Shown here: piece by piece, positions 62,633-64,000 of the stretch
Layout: each line of letters opens with the position of its first letter
Numbering within the stretch: position 1 is the stretch's first letter
From: Apostichopus parvimensis
Lineage: Eukaryota > Echinodermata > Holothuroidea > Aspidochirotida > Stichopodidae
Assembly (NCBI GenBank): GCA_000934455.1
Contig: KN883679.1
Coordinates: 17,752-81,751 of the forward strand
Length of the DNA stretch: 64,000 nt
Direction: 5' to 3'
Notes under the pieces: generated by a model
Databases searched by the model: none
What the model saw: the letters and a program-made list of their open reading frames with translations, nothing else
Told to the model about the DNA's origin: nothing
Program-made: the position numbers and the translations under genes

Positions 62633-64000
62633 AGACTTAACTCAATTATCTGAAATTAAGCCACTTTGTGTTTTAATAATAGTAACCCTCCACTCAACCT
62701 CTGCATCTCCTTATCTAATAATTCTGTATATGCCTATTTAGTCCGTACGTCTGAAATAAACTTTTTGTCTTTATTGGAAATTGCGATATTACATTTCTGT
62801 ATGAGTAGGGGAGCCACCTCATAGAGGGAGATCATAGTGTGACCTGAGTTTGTAGGCCGGGAAGATCGGAGTACGCACGTATAGGACACAGGTGGGTGAA
62901 TATTGAAGTAAATATCTGTTGCACAATTCATGAACCCAAAACAAAAAACAAAATGATCCATGCTAAGCCTAGCCAAGTGTTAATCAATGTGAGCATTGTT
63001 AGTAAACCATACACATGTCACACCCATGCACTTTTATAGTCCACCATTAATTGTTCTCCCTTTCACAAACAGAGAAAACAAATGTGAACTAAGTATGTGT
63101 GCATTATACCTTTGAAAAGAAAACTTTGGTTGAAAGGCATGCTTTCCATAATGTTTGCCAAGCAATTTTAAACTGGGATGTCCCGAAGAGCACTTTTCCA
63201 AGATGTGAAATTAGAAGTGATTTGTCATGATTCGGTTTTATAATTGGCAAACCTCTCCGATCCTCCACATTTATAGGCTTAGAATCAATAAACCTAGGAT
63301 CAAAATAAGCTTGTCCAAGTTAGCTGAAAACCATAGATTTATTTCTCTGTAGCTCTTTTGAGGGAAATAATCACATTTCATCCTCAAATAGATAAATTAA
63401 ATCTGATTGAATTGGGGATATGCGGTACAATAAACCTCCATCTCACCCTGCTGTTTGTTATTGTTGAGCTTTGTTATAAATGTTATAAAATGCAAAACTC
63501 ATTGACATTTAGTGAACCCTTGAAAAGGGTAAAAAACCAACAACGGTTGTAAATTCGTTCTCCAGTTCGCGCAATAAAAGTACCAAGTTACATTGGCCCA
63601 GCAAGAAGCCCGATGAAAAAAGATTTGTGATCTTTTATCTCCAAGCTCAGCTGCCAAAGTAAATCTCAGCCAGCCAGCATTTTTATTTGATTTTTTATTG
63701 TCTTCTGCGATTACATTAGATTAATCAGAACCCTTTCCCTTTGCATTAAATAGCACACACCCAAAAAAAAAGCTCAATGTTTGGTTTTGACTTTTTTGGC
63801 CCAACCATAAAGATAAAATTTCCATCAAAAACCACTTCGTATAGAGGTATAAAAGGATAATATATCTGGTTGGTCAGTCACGTTTGCTAGCTGAGTATGG
63901 AGAAATAGTGAGTGCCTACCATGCAAACTTCACATAACTCACAAGAAATGTGTAACACATCAGTAATCTGGGCAAAGTTAAACATCTTTAAAGGTAATTG

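Larger units (their letters stand above)
58248..64000 (-). other. CAMK1: CAMK1 intron continuing beyond the window
   Basis: The exon expected next upstream in this family, ending in a segment like YEFDSPYWDDIS, was not found in the remaining 5.7 kb, so the intron extends past 64000. It contains a retroposon-like tail (58609-58706), a tRNA-derived SINE (61735-61985), a polypyrimidine stretch (62524-62632) and a complex, repeat-poor block at about 60840-61080. No other gene is recognised. Confidence 0.8.

Overview
The window is eukaryotic nuclear DNA: AT-rich, intron-dominated, with many homopolymer and microsatellite tracts, MITE-type DNA transposons, a CR1/L2-type LINE tail, a tRNA-derived SINE and two assembly gaps (N at 19800-20104 and 44481-45259). 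No bacterial-type gene organisation is present. The repeat styles and the single undivided-looking CaMKI sequence suggest a marine invertebrate deuterostome, plausibly an echinoderm; that is inference, not something the sequence proves.

The one gene I can identify firmly is a calcium/calmodulin-dependent protein kinase I gene (CAMK1/CAMK1D-like) on the minus strand. Its last three coding exons are here, in order 58169-58247 (end of the kinase C-lobe), 45270-45357 (autoinhibitory segment and first half of the calmodulin-binding helix) and 12954-13112 (second half of that helix, Ser-rich tail, stop). Splice sites are GT/AG and intron phases agree exactly (TG|G for Trp; AAG|CAA for Lys-Gln). The two internal introns are about 12.8 kb and 32.2 kb (the larger contains both gaps). 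The exons for the rest of the kinase domain must lie beyond 64000.

Region by region: 1-4400 is sequence without a recognisable gene; 4407-4640 holds a plausible but unidentified plus-strand coding exon; 4641-12953 is the CAMK1 3' UTR and downstream DNA, with the end of the transcript unresolved; 13113-45269 is the 32 kb intron, carrying a TTAA-flanked MITE family (one full copy, one half copy), two hAT-like elements, a LINE 3' end, several diverged tandem repeats and a CpG-richer candidate regulatory block at about 16060-16480; 45358-58168 is the next intron, with a candidate regulatory block at 56250-56620 and a minisatellite that runs up to the splice donor of the kinase exon; 58248-64000 is the following intron, with a retroposon tail and a tRNA-derived SINE.

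I found no undescribed multi-gene system. The most interesting items are the minisatellite that merges into a splice donor, the young TTAA MITE family, the palindrome-bearing intronic regulatory candidates, recurrent RFX X-box-like motifs, and the unidentified exon near 4.5 kb.
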